DNA of 64,000 nucleotides, taken from Loripinus fragilis. Lineage: Eukaryota; Mollusca; Bivalvia; Lucinida; Lucinidae. Made by a program: the position numbers and the translations under genes. The stretch lies in the NCBI GenBank assembly GCA_964019695.1, contig OZ026527.1:70888593-70952592 (forward strand), in the 5' to 3' direction. The notes under the pieces are model-generated. The model had not been told where the DNA came from, made no database searches, and saw nothing but the letters and a program-made list of their open reading frames with translations. Shown here piece by piece: positions 51,946 to 61,718 of the stretch (position 1 is its first letter; every line of letters starts with the position of its first letter).

Positions 51946-54718
51946 GCGCTTTTGCGTTGACTATCGCAAGCTCAATGATGTCACAACAAAAGATGCATAT
52001 CCCCTGCCAAGAATCGACGACTCTTTAGACCAGTTGTCTGGAGCAGAATGGTTTTCTTGTCTGGACCTCAACTCAGGGTACTGGCAAGTGGAAGTTGAGG
52101 AGTCAGATAGACCAAAAACTGCATTTGTGTCGAGGCAGGGCCTCTTTGAATTTAAAGTTATGCCGTTTGGATTGTGTAACGGTCCAGCGACATTTGAGAG
52201 ACTCATGGAGATAGTTTTGGCAGGCTTGAACTGGCAAATTTGTCTTACATATTTGGACGACGTCATAGTCATCGGTAGAGACTTTGATGACATGATTAAG
52301 AACTTAGATACTGTTCTACAAAGACTGCATGATGCTGGACTAAAATTGAAGCCCAGGAAGTGCCAGCTATTTGCAAAACAGGTTGAATTTCTAGGACATG
52401 TCATATCCTGTAAAGGAATTCAAACTGACCCTAAGAAGATCCAAGCAGTCAAAACGTGGCCCAGGCCGGAAACAACACATGATGTTCGTTCATTTGTTGG
52501 ATTCTGTAGCTTCTACCGTCGCTTTATTCCCAAATTTGCAGAGATCTCCAAGCCATTGCATAAGCTTACAGAGAAGGGTCAAGCATTTGTTTGGACAAAG
52601 GCATGTGATACAGCATTTGAAACACTGAAGAATAAACTGGTGGCTGCTCCAATCCTAGCTCACCCAGATTTCAGCAAAGCCTTTGTGCTTGACACAGATG
52701 CCAGCGATCAAGCAATTGGTGCAGTTTTATCCCAGATTATTGATGGCCAAGAGCGGGTGATAGCATATGCAAGCAGAACCCTCACCAAATCAGAACGCCG
52801 TTATTGTGTGACACGTAAGGAACTTTTGGCCTTAGTACACTTTGTCAAATATTATAGACATTTTCTTTATGGAAAAACCTTTACGGCCAGAACTGACCAC
52901 GGGTCTTTGCGATGGCTAATGCAATTCAAAAATCCTGAAGGGCAAATTGCCAGGTGGCTGGAGATACTCTCATCTTATGATATGAAAATAGAACATCGAC
53001 CTGGGAGACTCCACAAAAATGCTGATGGACTGAGCAGAATACCTTGCAACCAGTGTGGTAATCAAGAACAAAGCTTTGAAAAAGAAGATCAAAGACAAGT
53101 AAATGTTGTGAGCATTTCGGAGAGTGCCGATGATTTTAAGGAAATCAAAGAAGCTCAAGATTCTGATACAGATATTAGACTTGTGAAGACATGGATTGAA
53201 GCAGGTTCCAGACCAGAAAGAACAGAACTGGCTCAAGAAAGCTATTTCTTAAAGTCCCTGTGGAGCCAATGGGAAAGGCTAGAGATCAGGGATGGGGTGC
53301 TAGTTAGACAATGGGAAGTTGTAGGTTCTGAAATCACTTACTGGCAAGCTATAGTACCACTGAAGCATAGACGTCTTATCTTAAATTATTGTCATGATGT
53401 CAAATCCGCTGGTCATCTAGGAGTTCTGAAGACACTTAGTAAGATGAGACAGCGATACTACTGGCCAGGACAGCAAAGTGATGTAAGAGCATATGTAGCT
53501 GGATGTGAGAAATGTTCAAAAAGAAAGGGACCTAACAAAACAAAATCTGCTCCAATGCAAATAGTGCGTTCAGGATATCCAATGGAAAGGATTGCTGTGG
53601 ATATTCTTGGTGAATTTCCCAAGTCAGAAAAAGGCATTAAGTATATCTTTGTTGTGGGAGATTATTTCACAAAATGGATGGAATGTTTTGCTATGGCAAA
53701 CATGGAAGCTGTCACAGTTGCTGCAATACTAGTGAATGAAGTATTTTCAAGGTTTGGGATACCGGATAAAATACATTCTGATCAGGGCTCACAGTTTGAG
53801 AGTCGTTTGTTCCAGGAGCTCTGTAAGTTATTGCAAATAGAGAAAACCAGAACCACACCTTACCACCCACAATCAGATGGGATGGTGGAGAGGTTCAATA
53901 GAACATTGACAACCATGATAAGTGCCTTTGTGAATGACAACCATACTAATTGGGATGACCAGATTCCATATGTCCTGATGGCATATAGATCAACAGAGAA
54001 TGAAACCACCAAACTCTCGCCAAACATGCTCATGCTTGGGCGGGAAACAACAACCCCACTAGATATAATGTATGAGATGCCTCCATCTATCAGATCAGTA
54101 CCATCAAGTCAGTGGGTATGGGAACTCAAAGAAAAATTAGAGTCTGCACATACCTTGGTCAGGCAAACTACAGGTGAGTCAATGAATAGGCAAAAGAGAT
54201 ATAAAGATAGGAAACTATCTTTTGAAACCTTTGAATCTGGTGACAATGTATATGTATTCTTTCCTGTAAAGAAGGTAGGTTGCTCTTCTAAATTAACATC
54301 TTTCTGGGGAGGACCTTATGAAATAGTTAAGAAAATGTCTGATGTAGTATATAAAGTCAATTGTGGAAGAGGAGGGGCAGATCAGGAAGTTCACTGTGAC
54401 AGACTTAGAAAAGCTAAACCTCAGGTAATAACTAGAGAGTATTTGAGTAGTGAGCCTGAAATAGTAGCCAATGAACTATCCTCAGAGGAAGAGGACAATA
54501 TACAAGATGAGGAGTCTGAAGCTGATAATGTAAGTAAGCATAAACGTGTCAGGAAAAGACCGTTTTGGACTAAGGACTATGTTTTATCTACTTGCAGGTC
54601 AGCTATGCCAAACCTTAAACAAACCCCAAGAAAACAAGCCGTCAAAATCAGCTTGGAAAGTGATGATAGTGCAGAAACAGTTGAATGCTCTGTGTGTAAA
54701 GGTACATTCCGTACTTAA
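51842..54718 (+). CDS. pol: Gypsy Pol: reverse transcriptase, RNase H, integrase
   Basis: 958-residue open frame. RT: FCVDYRKLND (about 51952), GLCNGPATFERLM, catalytic YLDDVIV (about 52248). RNase H: VLDTDASDQAIGAVLSQ (about 52687). Integrase zinc-binding HHCC: HDVKSAGHLGVLKTL through GCEKCSKRKG (about 53393-53530). Catalytic core: Asp in AVDILGEF (about 53594), Asp in SDQGSQF (about 53779), Glu in GMVERFNR (about 53880). GPY/F-type end: FWGGPYEIV (about 54303). An acidic tail and a basic KHKRVRKRPFW segment follow, then ECSVCKGTF, the first half of a C2H2 zinc finger, cut by the TAA at 54716. Domain lengths are normal for Gypsy Pol except for the extra C-terminal tail. Confidence 0.95.
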   Translation: MKKQIEDMLRKDVIQPSTSPWASGIVMVTKKDGSKRFCVDYRKLNDVTTKDAYPLPRIDDSLDQLSGAEWFSCLDLNSGYWQVEVEESDRPKTAFVSRQGLFEFKVMPFGLCNGPATFERLMEIVLAGLNWQICLTYLDDVIVIGRDFDDMIKNLDTVLQRLHDAGLKLKPRKCQLFAKQVEFLGHVISCKGIQTDPKKIQAVKTWPRPETTHDVRSFVGFCSFYRRFIPKFAEISKPLHKLTEKGQAFVWTKACDTAFETLKNKLVAAPILAHPDFSKAFVLDTDASDQAIGAVLSQIIDGQERVIAYASRTLTKSERRYCVTRKELLALVHFVKYYRHFLYGKTFTARTDHGSLRWLMQFKNPEGQIARWLEILSSYDMKIEHRPGRLHKNADGLSRIPCNQCGNQEQSFEKEDQRQVNVVSISESADDFKEIKEAQDSDTDIRLVKTWIEAGSRPERTELAQESYFLKSLWSQWERLEIRDGVLVRQWEVVGSEITYWQAIVPLKHRRLILNYCHDVKSAGHLGVLKTLSKMRQRYYWPGQQSDVRAYVAGCEKCSKRKGPNKTKSAPMQIVRSGYPMERIAVDILGEFPKSEKGIKYIFVVGDYFTKWMECFAMANMEAVTVAAILVNEVFSRFGIPDKIHSDQGSQFESRLFQELCKLLQIEKTRTTPYHPQSDGMVERFNRTLTTMISAFVNDNHTNWDDQIPYVLMAYRSTENETTKLSPNMLMLGRETTTPLDIMYEMPPSIRSVPSSQWVWELKEKLESAHTLVRQTTGESMNRQKRYKDRKLSFETFESGDNVYVFFPVKKVGCSSKLTSFWGGPYEIVKKMSDVVYKVNCGRGGADQEVHCDRLRKAKPQVITREYLSSEPEIVANELSSEEEDNIQDEESEADNVSKHKRVRKRPFWTKDYVLSTCRSAMPNLKQTPRKQAVKISLESDDSAETVECSVCKGTFRT

Positions 54719-55510
54719 AGTAACTATGTGAATCATGTCATGCTGTGCTCCACATACAGAATAAAGTGTGAGACATGTGGACGTTTGTTCAAAGAGAGAA
54801 GTTATCTCCTCAAACACAGGAAGAAGTTTCATTCTAACCCTGAAACTGTGACAAGAGCTGGAACCGATAGCATGCCAGCTGTGAGTAGTGATGATTGTTT
54901 GGAGAAGAAACAAGTTGACAAGCAGGAACTAAATTGTGATGATTTTGGAGAGGATCCAGATATTGAAGTTTGTGAAATGAGTATAGACATAGAGTCAAGA
55001 GATAGTCGTAATATTAGAGACATTACTTCAGGAAGGATGGTTCGTAAACCCACAAGACCTGACAAAGTTTATGCACCTAAGAAACAGAAACTTAGCGAGA
55101 CAGAAACAGAAGTCCCTGTAAGGTCTGCTAGTGATAATTGCATGTCAAATGCTAATTTGAAAGTAGTTCACTCTGAAACAAAGTCAAAGACAGAGAAGGA
55201 AAGCTTGAAAACTGTAATAGGGGATCGCCAAGATAGTCATGGTGGTCTCAGTAAAGATCAGGTAAAACTTGTAGTTAAGATTGACATATCTAAAGATAGG
55301 TATGTCTCCAGTAATCTAAGCATCCATGATAGTGATGAAAGACTGCAGGAGACATTCACTATCAATAAATCTCAGAATGACAGGGTAGAGCCTGATACAA
55401 ACTTGGGTGATTTTCTTCCCACAGGAACAGTACTCAAGGCTGAAGACATTGTAATAAAAAGGGTTTTAACTGCTAATGGAGGGAAAGTTATTATTGATAT
55501 TAAGCATTAG
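54719..55510 (+). CDS. C2H2 zinc-finger tail of Gypsy Pol, behind a stop
   Basis: Same frame as Pol, separated from it only by the TAA at 54716-54718, which falls inside the first finger: Cys pair in CSVCKGTF before the stop, His and Cys in NYVNHVMLC after it. A second, complete finger follows (CETCGRLFKERSYLLKHRKK then FH, C-x2-C-x12-H-x4-H). The remaining 220 residues are polar with several acidic and lysine-rich blocks, and end in VLTANGGKVIIDIKH before TAG at 55510. It could be a Pol extension for target-site or nucleic-acid binding. An alternative is a separate small ORF in the env position, though no ATG begins it. Confidence 0.75.
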   Translation, partial: SNYVNHVMLCSTYRIKCETCGRLFKERSYLLKHRKKFHSNPETVTRAGTDSMPAVSSDDCLEKKQVDKQELNCDDFGEDPDIEVCEMSIDIESRDSRNIRDITSGRMVRKPTRPDKVYAPKKQKLSETETEVPVRSASDNCMSNANLKVVHSETKSKTEKESLKTVIGDRQDSHGGLSKDQVKLVVKIDISKDRYVSSNLSIHDSDERLQETFTINKSQNDRVEPDTNLGDFLPTGTVLKAEDIVIKRVLTANGGKVIIDIKH

Positions 55511-55771
55511 ATGACCATAAACCCTCACTATATTTTTCTATGCATAAGTATCTTAATAGGATAATTAAGATCAAACTTTCAGCAACATTTTTTTTTTCAT
55601 GTTTATATCATCAGTTCACCTTTTCATGAAGCTAAAGTATAAGGCATATACTTATCTCATTTGAATTGATATATTCATGATGTCCATGCTTAAGAGCTGA
55701 AGTAAATATATTATCAGTTTCTTTTTATTATTTAACTCATGCGGGACGCATGTACCCGGAGGCGTGGGTAA
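55511..55771 (+). other. Gypsy 3' untranslated region with polypurine-like tract
   Basis: AT-rich spacer, ending in the G-rich GGAGGCGTGGGTAA directly before the 3' LTR, in the place of a polypurine tract. Confidence 0.55.
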
Positions 55772-56739
55772 TGTGATGTTCATAGGTAGTGAGCTTATAC
55801 AGCGCTGCATTATTTTGAAGAAGCTCATACTTGTTTGGTTAAGCATCACTTAGCAACGGTAATTGACGCTACAAAACAGGCTTGAAAAAGGTATTAAATC
55901 CATCTATCGAATCCTATCAACATTTCCCAAAGCAAAAGGTTATTTTTATGAGTCTGTCCCATCAGGAAATACCCTGCAATTTAACGTATTTTAAGCAGAA
56001 ATTATAAATTTAAGTTTGATCATTGGCCAGTCTGACAGACGCTTGGAATTGGAAGCGCTTATTAATTATTGCGCAATACCGATGATGTCGTTGATGGTCG
56101 TAGACTTTCGGTAAGAGTCGTAAGCCGCGAGAGGGCGCTCTGTTATTGGCCCTATAAAAGCAACATTTCACGTTAATTCAGCGAGTTGTACGTTCGCTCT
56201 TGAAGAAGACAGATCGTGGAGTAAATAAAAAGGGAAACAACTAGTAAACTATTGGGACTTTAGGCCACCTACGTATTACAGCAGTCTGCACTCTATAGAT
56301 GCTCAGCGTCAGGTAGAGAAGACAGCTAAAATACTATTGCATGCCTGGGTCGCAATTGTCCTGGCTGTGTTCCCAGTAGTATTTCTGGATAGTGGTCCAG
56401 ACGTTATTGAGACAGGGTCTCATTTATACAGTGGTGTTTGATACTGGTCTCTGAACAGGTTTCTGCGTATAGGTCTGGGGAGGTTCGGAACCAGCATAGT
56501 TGATTGAGATAGGGTTTATCCTTTACTTAAAGATTGTTAGACTGGCCAGTGATCTGTCATTAGGCCTTTATCTTTATATGTATTTGTTAACGTTGTGGTA
56601 ATTCCCGTGATTCTTTTTCATGCCCAATCATTTTTATAATCATTGGTAACCAATCAGCTTGCAAGGTAGCCCATAGAAAAATTTATATATCTATATATTA
56701 CATTGATACTAGTCTCGTAATAGCCCGGCACACGTTACA
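55772..56739 (+). repeat. 3' LTR
   Basis: 968 bp, nearly identical to 48604-49570, TG...CA ends. One extra T in the TTTACTTAAAG run relative to the 5' copy. Confidence 0.93.
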
Positions 56740-56743
56740 CAAT
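56740..56743. repeat. Target site duplication CAAT, right
   Basis: Matches 48600-48603. Confidence 0.75.
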
Positions 56744-56983
56744 TCAATAAGATACATCATTTAATTTATCTTGAGTTTGGAGCACAGGTTTAGATGGACC
56801 AAAATTTTCAGCGTATTATTGTATATATTTTCACATCCTTAATTTTCAGCATATGCTTTGTGTGTTCAAACGAACCGCCTTATAATTACAATCACAAGTC
56901 ACCAGGAAGACAAACAAAGCAAAAAAAACCCCAGCTCTTTCTTCCCCATCAAGATTGTTGCAAAACTAGAAAGGACACAAAGT

Positions 56984-57012
56984 ACGAGGGGTGATCAGAA
57001 AGTTCGCGGAAA
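56984..57012 (+). repeat. Mariner-like terminal repeat, solo end
   Basis: TACGAGGGGTGATCAGAAAG then TTCGCGG resembles the outer end of mariner-type elements and begins with TA. No matching inverted end or transposase was found to the right. Confidence 0.4.
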
Positions 57013-59062
57013 AGTGCTATTAAATCGCATTGCTTTTATCGATTGCAATGAAAATTCATAAATATAAACTACCATTCATAGCAAGTTGACTGAAATCGAA
57101 ATTTAGAACATGTGACGTCAGACGTTTGAGCACGAGGCGCCGCTGTGACGTCACTTTGCTAAAACCGGCCCATCTGTACCACTGGGTTGCTTTTTGGGGC
57201 TAAAACTCGTAGTTGTGCTTGAAGTGATTGGTATTTTTAACGGAAAATAATGTTCCGCCATTCTTTGAACATAAAATGAGGTTTTTATGTTATTCCGCTG
57301 CGCTATGCATTCAAATTAATAGGTTTCAGTCCGAGGGCAGGCATAAAATGCGTCAATTTTTCGAGTTATTGTAAATATTAAACAAAAAACTTATTTTCTT
57401 ATCAGTGTTCATCACAATAATTATAATATCAGACTTAACTATCAATATTATATCTACTGTCCTGTAAAGGGTGTTTTTCGAAGTGTGTAAAAAGTTTATT
57501 TTAAAGAATTGACATGCCAAAAGCAGGCAATGGGTTCATAGAAGTTAAATGCTTTGCCTTTTGACAATACTGTTATTCGTTTCGATTAAGAACACCATCC
57601 GTTAGATATAAATCTTTGAAAGTTTGCATAGAAGAGGAGTAAATATATCGTTAAATATGAATGGAACGCAATATGGGCTATCAGCGCTCAACACAATTTT
57701 ACAAAAGGTTGAAGTTTAAGTGGTTGTGTAGTAAAACGTCAAAATGCAACGTAAAATGGGCCGGTTTACGCTATATAGCGTTGCCTTGACGATAGCTGTA
57801 ACGCACGTAGACGACTAACACCAAGCATGTTGTAACCGATCAACTGCATATATGTTACGGTATTATGTGCTGTAATTCCAGCTCTATTGCTCAACCAATG
57901 TAGAAATGGCAGCATCTGTCCGCGTATTTTTGAACACCTCTCGTAACGCACAACAAACCATAGTACAAACACAGTTTTCAATAATGGGAGCAACAATTAA
58001 CAACGAATCAACAACAACAGTAACAAGAAATATCTTTAAAAAAGATATTCAGCGGAATTCAAAGGAGAACAAACATTAAAAGTCCAGTTGTAATTGGAAG
58101 ATGTTTTTATGCACAATAGATTGGTGTTAGATGTTGATTGATTGGATGAGGTGAAAATTTGTAATTAGTCTGGAAAGTCAGTTGCTGGAGGAGTTGCATT
58201 GTAAAAGAGAAGTATAAGTTTAAGCACTGATCTGGCTGCGTAGGTTTCGAAGCCCCTGTTACACTATTGCAGTATTATAAGTAGTTCATAACTAAGAATG
58301 TTTGGAGTTTGGTATATTTTGTTTATTTCATGTTTAATATTGAAAATAGAGATTAAAAGTGTATAAGAGAATGTGATGTGGGAAAAACTTTTAATACAAA
58401 TGGAAACTGGAAATCACTAACTATGAAAGCACCTGATATGTTTAACAAATACAACATTACTTGAGATCATTGTCTAAATAAGTAAATTGTATGTACTTGA
58501 AAATAATATAGTTTTAGTCTCATTAATTCACCATCGCGTCAGCGATGGTGATATACGTTAGTAATATTCCATAAGCAAGTTGCTAACTCCCCAGCAGCAG
58601 TGTCTTTTACTGTTCTTTCTCAAATTACCCATCGAACAAGCTACTTCCAAAATTCTACCATTGCGTGAGCGATGTTGATCAACTTTGGAATCCGGATTGC
58701 TTCTTAAAACGAAAAGGCCAATTAGAAACCATACCACTGAGCTTGAATCCAGATCAAACGTGGAGCCTTAGGATATTCTAGGCTAAAAGTGATGAAATAA
58801 CTAAATGTAGATGGGTCAGTTACAATATGCCCCCTAGGCAATATGTGCATTGACTTCGATTGAGGAATACGGTTGGGGAGGAGGTTAACTCTACCACTAT
58901 TCAGTGTGTTCATGAGCAGAGTCTTACAGGAATATGCATATTTCCTGAGTTTAATTTGCTCCCAATGGATCACCTATGTACAAATCGATAACTAAAACAA
59001 AAATACTCAGAGCTTGAAACATATGAACCACTGAAAATAGTGGCTGCGGCAAATGCAGTGAA
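57013..59062. other. No gene recognised
   Basis: An inverted pair, AAAACCGGCCCAT at 57163 and ATGGGCCGGTTTACG at 57756, may mark a 0.6-kb foldback element. A small palindrome CACCATCGCGTCAGCGATGG lies at 58531. Otherwise nothing identifiable. Confidence 0.35.
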
Positions 59063-59784
59063 GAGACCGGGGCTAGTTCGGCCCCATTTTAGAAAATGTA
59101 CAATTTTCGCAAGACTATTAAATCTAGGTCTATGATACTTATATGTTTAAGTAAGGCACAATAGGGCGGTACCAGTCCCAGTAACCCCCAACATGTGTCT
59201 CTATAAGATAAAGGGTAATCTTCATTCAAGGAGAACAGGTCATGATGGCCGAACTTGCCCCACAATGAAGTAAGTTCGGCCACCCCTCGGGGCAAGTTCG
59301 GCAAAGGCCAATATTATACAGTCAAACTTCTGTAGGGCCAAGAATATGTAACGACATTAACCTAACATATGGACTATCCAAGTTGGTTCTTCAGAATACA
59401 AATTAAACAAAAATTTGGCTTAAAATATCGTATTAAATTGTCCGAGTTATCGTCTTGCTTTTTGGGCCAATTTATTCGTTGAATTGCTCTTGAGCCTGCC
59501 TAACCCATTAATACCAAACAAAATGTCCCACCTTTATCAATCGGACGAACCAGTTTGGAATCGAAGGGCTATTTGGTAGTAACTTTCATCAAATTTTATA
59601 ATCTGTAAACAATCAGTGAAGATCATGATCAGATTCCGCACTCTGTGGCATCTGATCTGGGTCTTTACTGTGTACCAATGGCCCAGAGGAAGGCGCTAGG
59701 TTTGTCTTGGTTTAGAGTTTTTTTAACTTATTTCTTTCCAATCTTTGAATATATCTCGTTTTAGTGTAAAATAAAATAAAATAG

Positions 59785-59837
<53 letters not shown>

Positions 59838-60463
59838 CAGAAAAGGAAAAGTTTGCATTACGTGTCTTAGACAGGTATTTTAACCTTTGACTTCAATGTA
59901 AAATGGCGATCTGAAACTTTCGATGAAATAAACGTAATCATTGTGCAGTCAATCGTTGTCCTAAATATGAACACGGAGATATTTAAGATCCATGATATGA
60001 ACACCCTTCACAAAATAGGTGACCTAAAATACAATGGCATGTATTTTATGGTAGTGTGGAGCAAGTTTGGCTATGGGCCGAGCTTGCCCTGACTTAGGTG
60101 ACCGAACTTGACCCCAAATATCACGTGACAGCTCCTTTTAAGATGCAGGAGACGAAATTAACAATGTTTTATATCAAAGCACATAATCCTTTCGTAATAA
60201 AAATATAGAATTCAAATCAGAATCTTAACACATCTTTAGATAAATAAAAAAAGAAATGAGTATGAAAAATTTACTAATCATGCATGCCAAGAAAACGAGT
60301 TTTCTGGTACAATATCAATCTACCCTTCAACAATGCAGCCATTGTGTACTCATCTAGACAAACTCGTCACAAGTAATTTCCTAATATGTTTCCCAGCCCC
60401 ATATCTTAGTTTACATGCTTAATATAGCCACATGCCCCGAGGCGGAACTAGCACCAGTCTCCC
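59063..60463. mobile_element. 1.4-kb TIR element with repeated AAGTTCGGC motifs
   Basis: GAGACCGGGGCTAGTTCGGC at left and GGCGGAACTAGCACCAGTCT at right are inverses with a few mismatches over about 22 bp. Variants of CAAGTTCGGCC / GGCCGAACTTG recur inside (59237, 59272, 59291, 60062, 60080, 60101). It contains an (AAT)n microsatellite. No transposase frame seen. Confidence 0.7.
59784..59835. repeat. (ATA)n microsatellite
   Basis: About 17 uninterrupted AAT/ATA units. Confidence 0.97.
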
Positions 60464-60857
60464 CTATAAACGTTCATCTTTAATAACTGTAAAACGCCAT
60501 GCGATGGTTCTAAGCTTTTTTAAAAGCTAACCTTGTAATGATATTAATCTTGCATAGGTATTTATCTACATGCGTAGGCTATTTATAGGCCTAGTTACTA
60601 CAAAGAAACTTGGTGGCAGAACATACTGTTGTACCCGTGGACTATCGTCAGGTCAACAAGGCGGCTGGATTACTACTACTAACAACCTATGGACAGTATC
60701 TGTACCTGTGACCAGTCGCCGATGACAACCACCCGTGCGTGAAGCCACGTGGTGCAACACTGATAGCTAACAAACGCCCTCTTATCTACCCGACTTTCCA
60801 AGGAACAAGACGTGCTTTGACGCCGTACTTCAGGAAGGTAAGAGCAATTTCACAACA
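60464..60857 (+). repeat. Probable end of the 5' LTR of a second LTR element
   Basis: The sequence ends in CACAACA directly before a PBS-like site, as an LTR would. Its start cannot be fixed because the 3' LTR lies outside the window. Confidence 0.4.
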
Positions 60858-60859
60858 TT

Positions 60860-60877
60860 TGGCGACGAGTGAAAATA
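60860..60877 (+). promoter_or_regulatory. PBS-like site of the second LTR element
   Basis: TGGCGACGAGTGAAAATA; TGGCGACGAG after the LTR end is a common arrangement in Gypsy elements. Confidence 0.45.
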
Positions 60878-61718
60878 ATATGGATTAATTGTATCATTTA
60901 TTTATTTATTGTAATGTAATTTACCACAGGTTCTTTTTTTATTTGTTTGGAGAAACCGGAAAAAAATTAGCCCCAAAACAAAATGAAATTTGCATAAAAG
61001 TCGGTTTCTCCCGTAAAATTGTCATTTCCAAATTCTGAAATTGTCTAAATTAGTTATTATTCGGCCATTTATTACAAATTTTTGTTGAGAATTCGCAATT
61101 TTGGAATAAATTTTGCCACGTGTTTTGCACATTGTCCGTTTGGTTTCATTTCGAACGTTTCGGTTTCTTTTTGTATCAACTTCCTGTACGCACTTCCGTT
61201 GAACCAAACGACGTTTTTTGACAAGCAGAATTCTCGTAAAAAACACAGTTTAAGGTAAATTTTGGACTTTTCGGCCTGCAGAACTTGTTTTTGAATGCCA
61301 CATGTATTTTTTGACCACATGCTTTTTGATTTTCAGCGTCGCATCGTGATTTTCGCCTCGTCGTGTATTTTTTGACAGATGAAGTTTTGCATGTTTTGAT
61401 TTATGAATTAAATGTTTGAAACCTGTGTTGTTCAATTTATTTATTGACCAATTTGCCATGCCCTTGAATGTATGATTAAACATGTCCCCTGTATTTTGAA
61501 TGACTTTGTTGTTTGATTCATGCCCAACTTTTGCTGTATTAAATTGTTTTGCTATGCCATGAATGCCGTGCCATTTTGAATGTATGCCATTTTGAATGTA
61601 TGATTTGATATATATATGCCATTGAATTGATTTGTTGTTTCAATTTTTTCTTGCGCATTTTTTCGTGTATTTTTGCCGTTTTTCGTGTATTTTTTGCCAA
61701 TTTTTGACAATATTCATC
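60878..61718 (+). other. Leader of the second LTR element
   Basis: T-rich on the plus strand with many short upstream ATGs (ATGCCATTTTGAATGTATG-like repeats near 61560-61620). No coding region recognised. The run of upstream ATGs would hamper simple scanning to the Gag start. Confidence 0.5.

Larger units (their letters stand above)
48604..56739 (+). mobile_element. Young, nearly full-length Gypsy LTR retrotransposon
   Basis: Two long LTRs (48604-49570, 55772-56739) begin TGTGATG and end GTTACA. They differ at about four substitutions and one single-base indel, i.e. about 0.5%. A 4-bp duplication CAAT flanks the element, so it is an intact insertion. The order is Gag, zinc knuckle, protease, RT, RNase H, integrase, then a C2H2 zinc-finger tail. 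RT before integrase marks the Gypsy (Metaviridae-type) group. The LTRs are far longer than those I recall for the bivalve element Steamer, so it is probably a different lineage. Three breaks prevent a single Gag-Pol product. Confidence 0.95.

Noticed and set aside
51961..53236. Minus-strand ORFs inside Pol
   Set aside because: Antisense shadows of the well-supported plus-strand Pol frame.
56984..57780. Complete mariner transposon
   Set aside because: Only one mariner-like end is visible; no inverted partner and no transposase frame.
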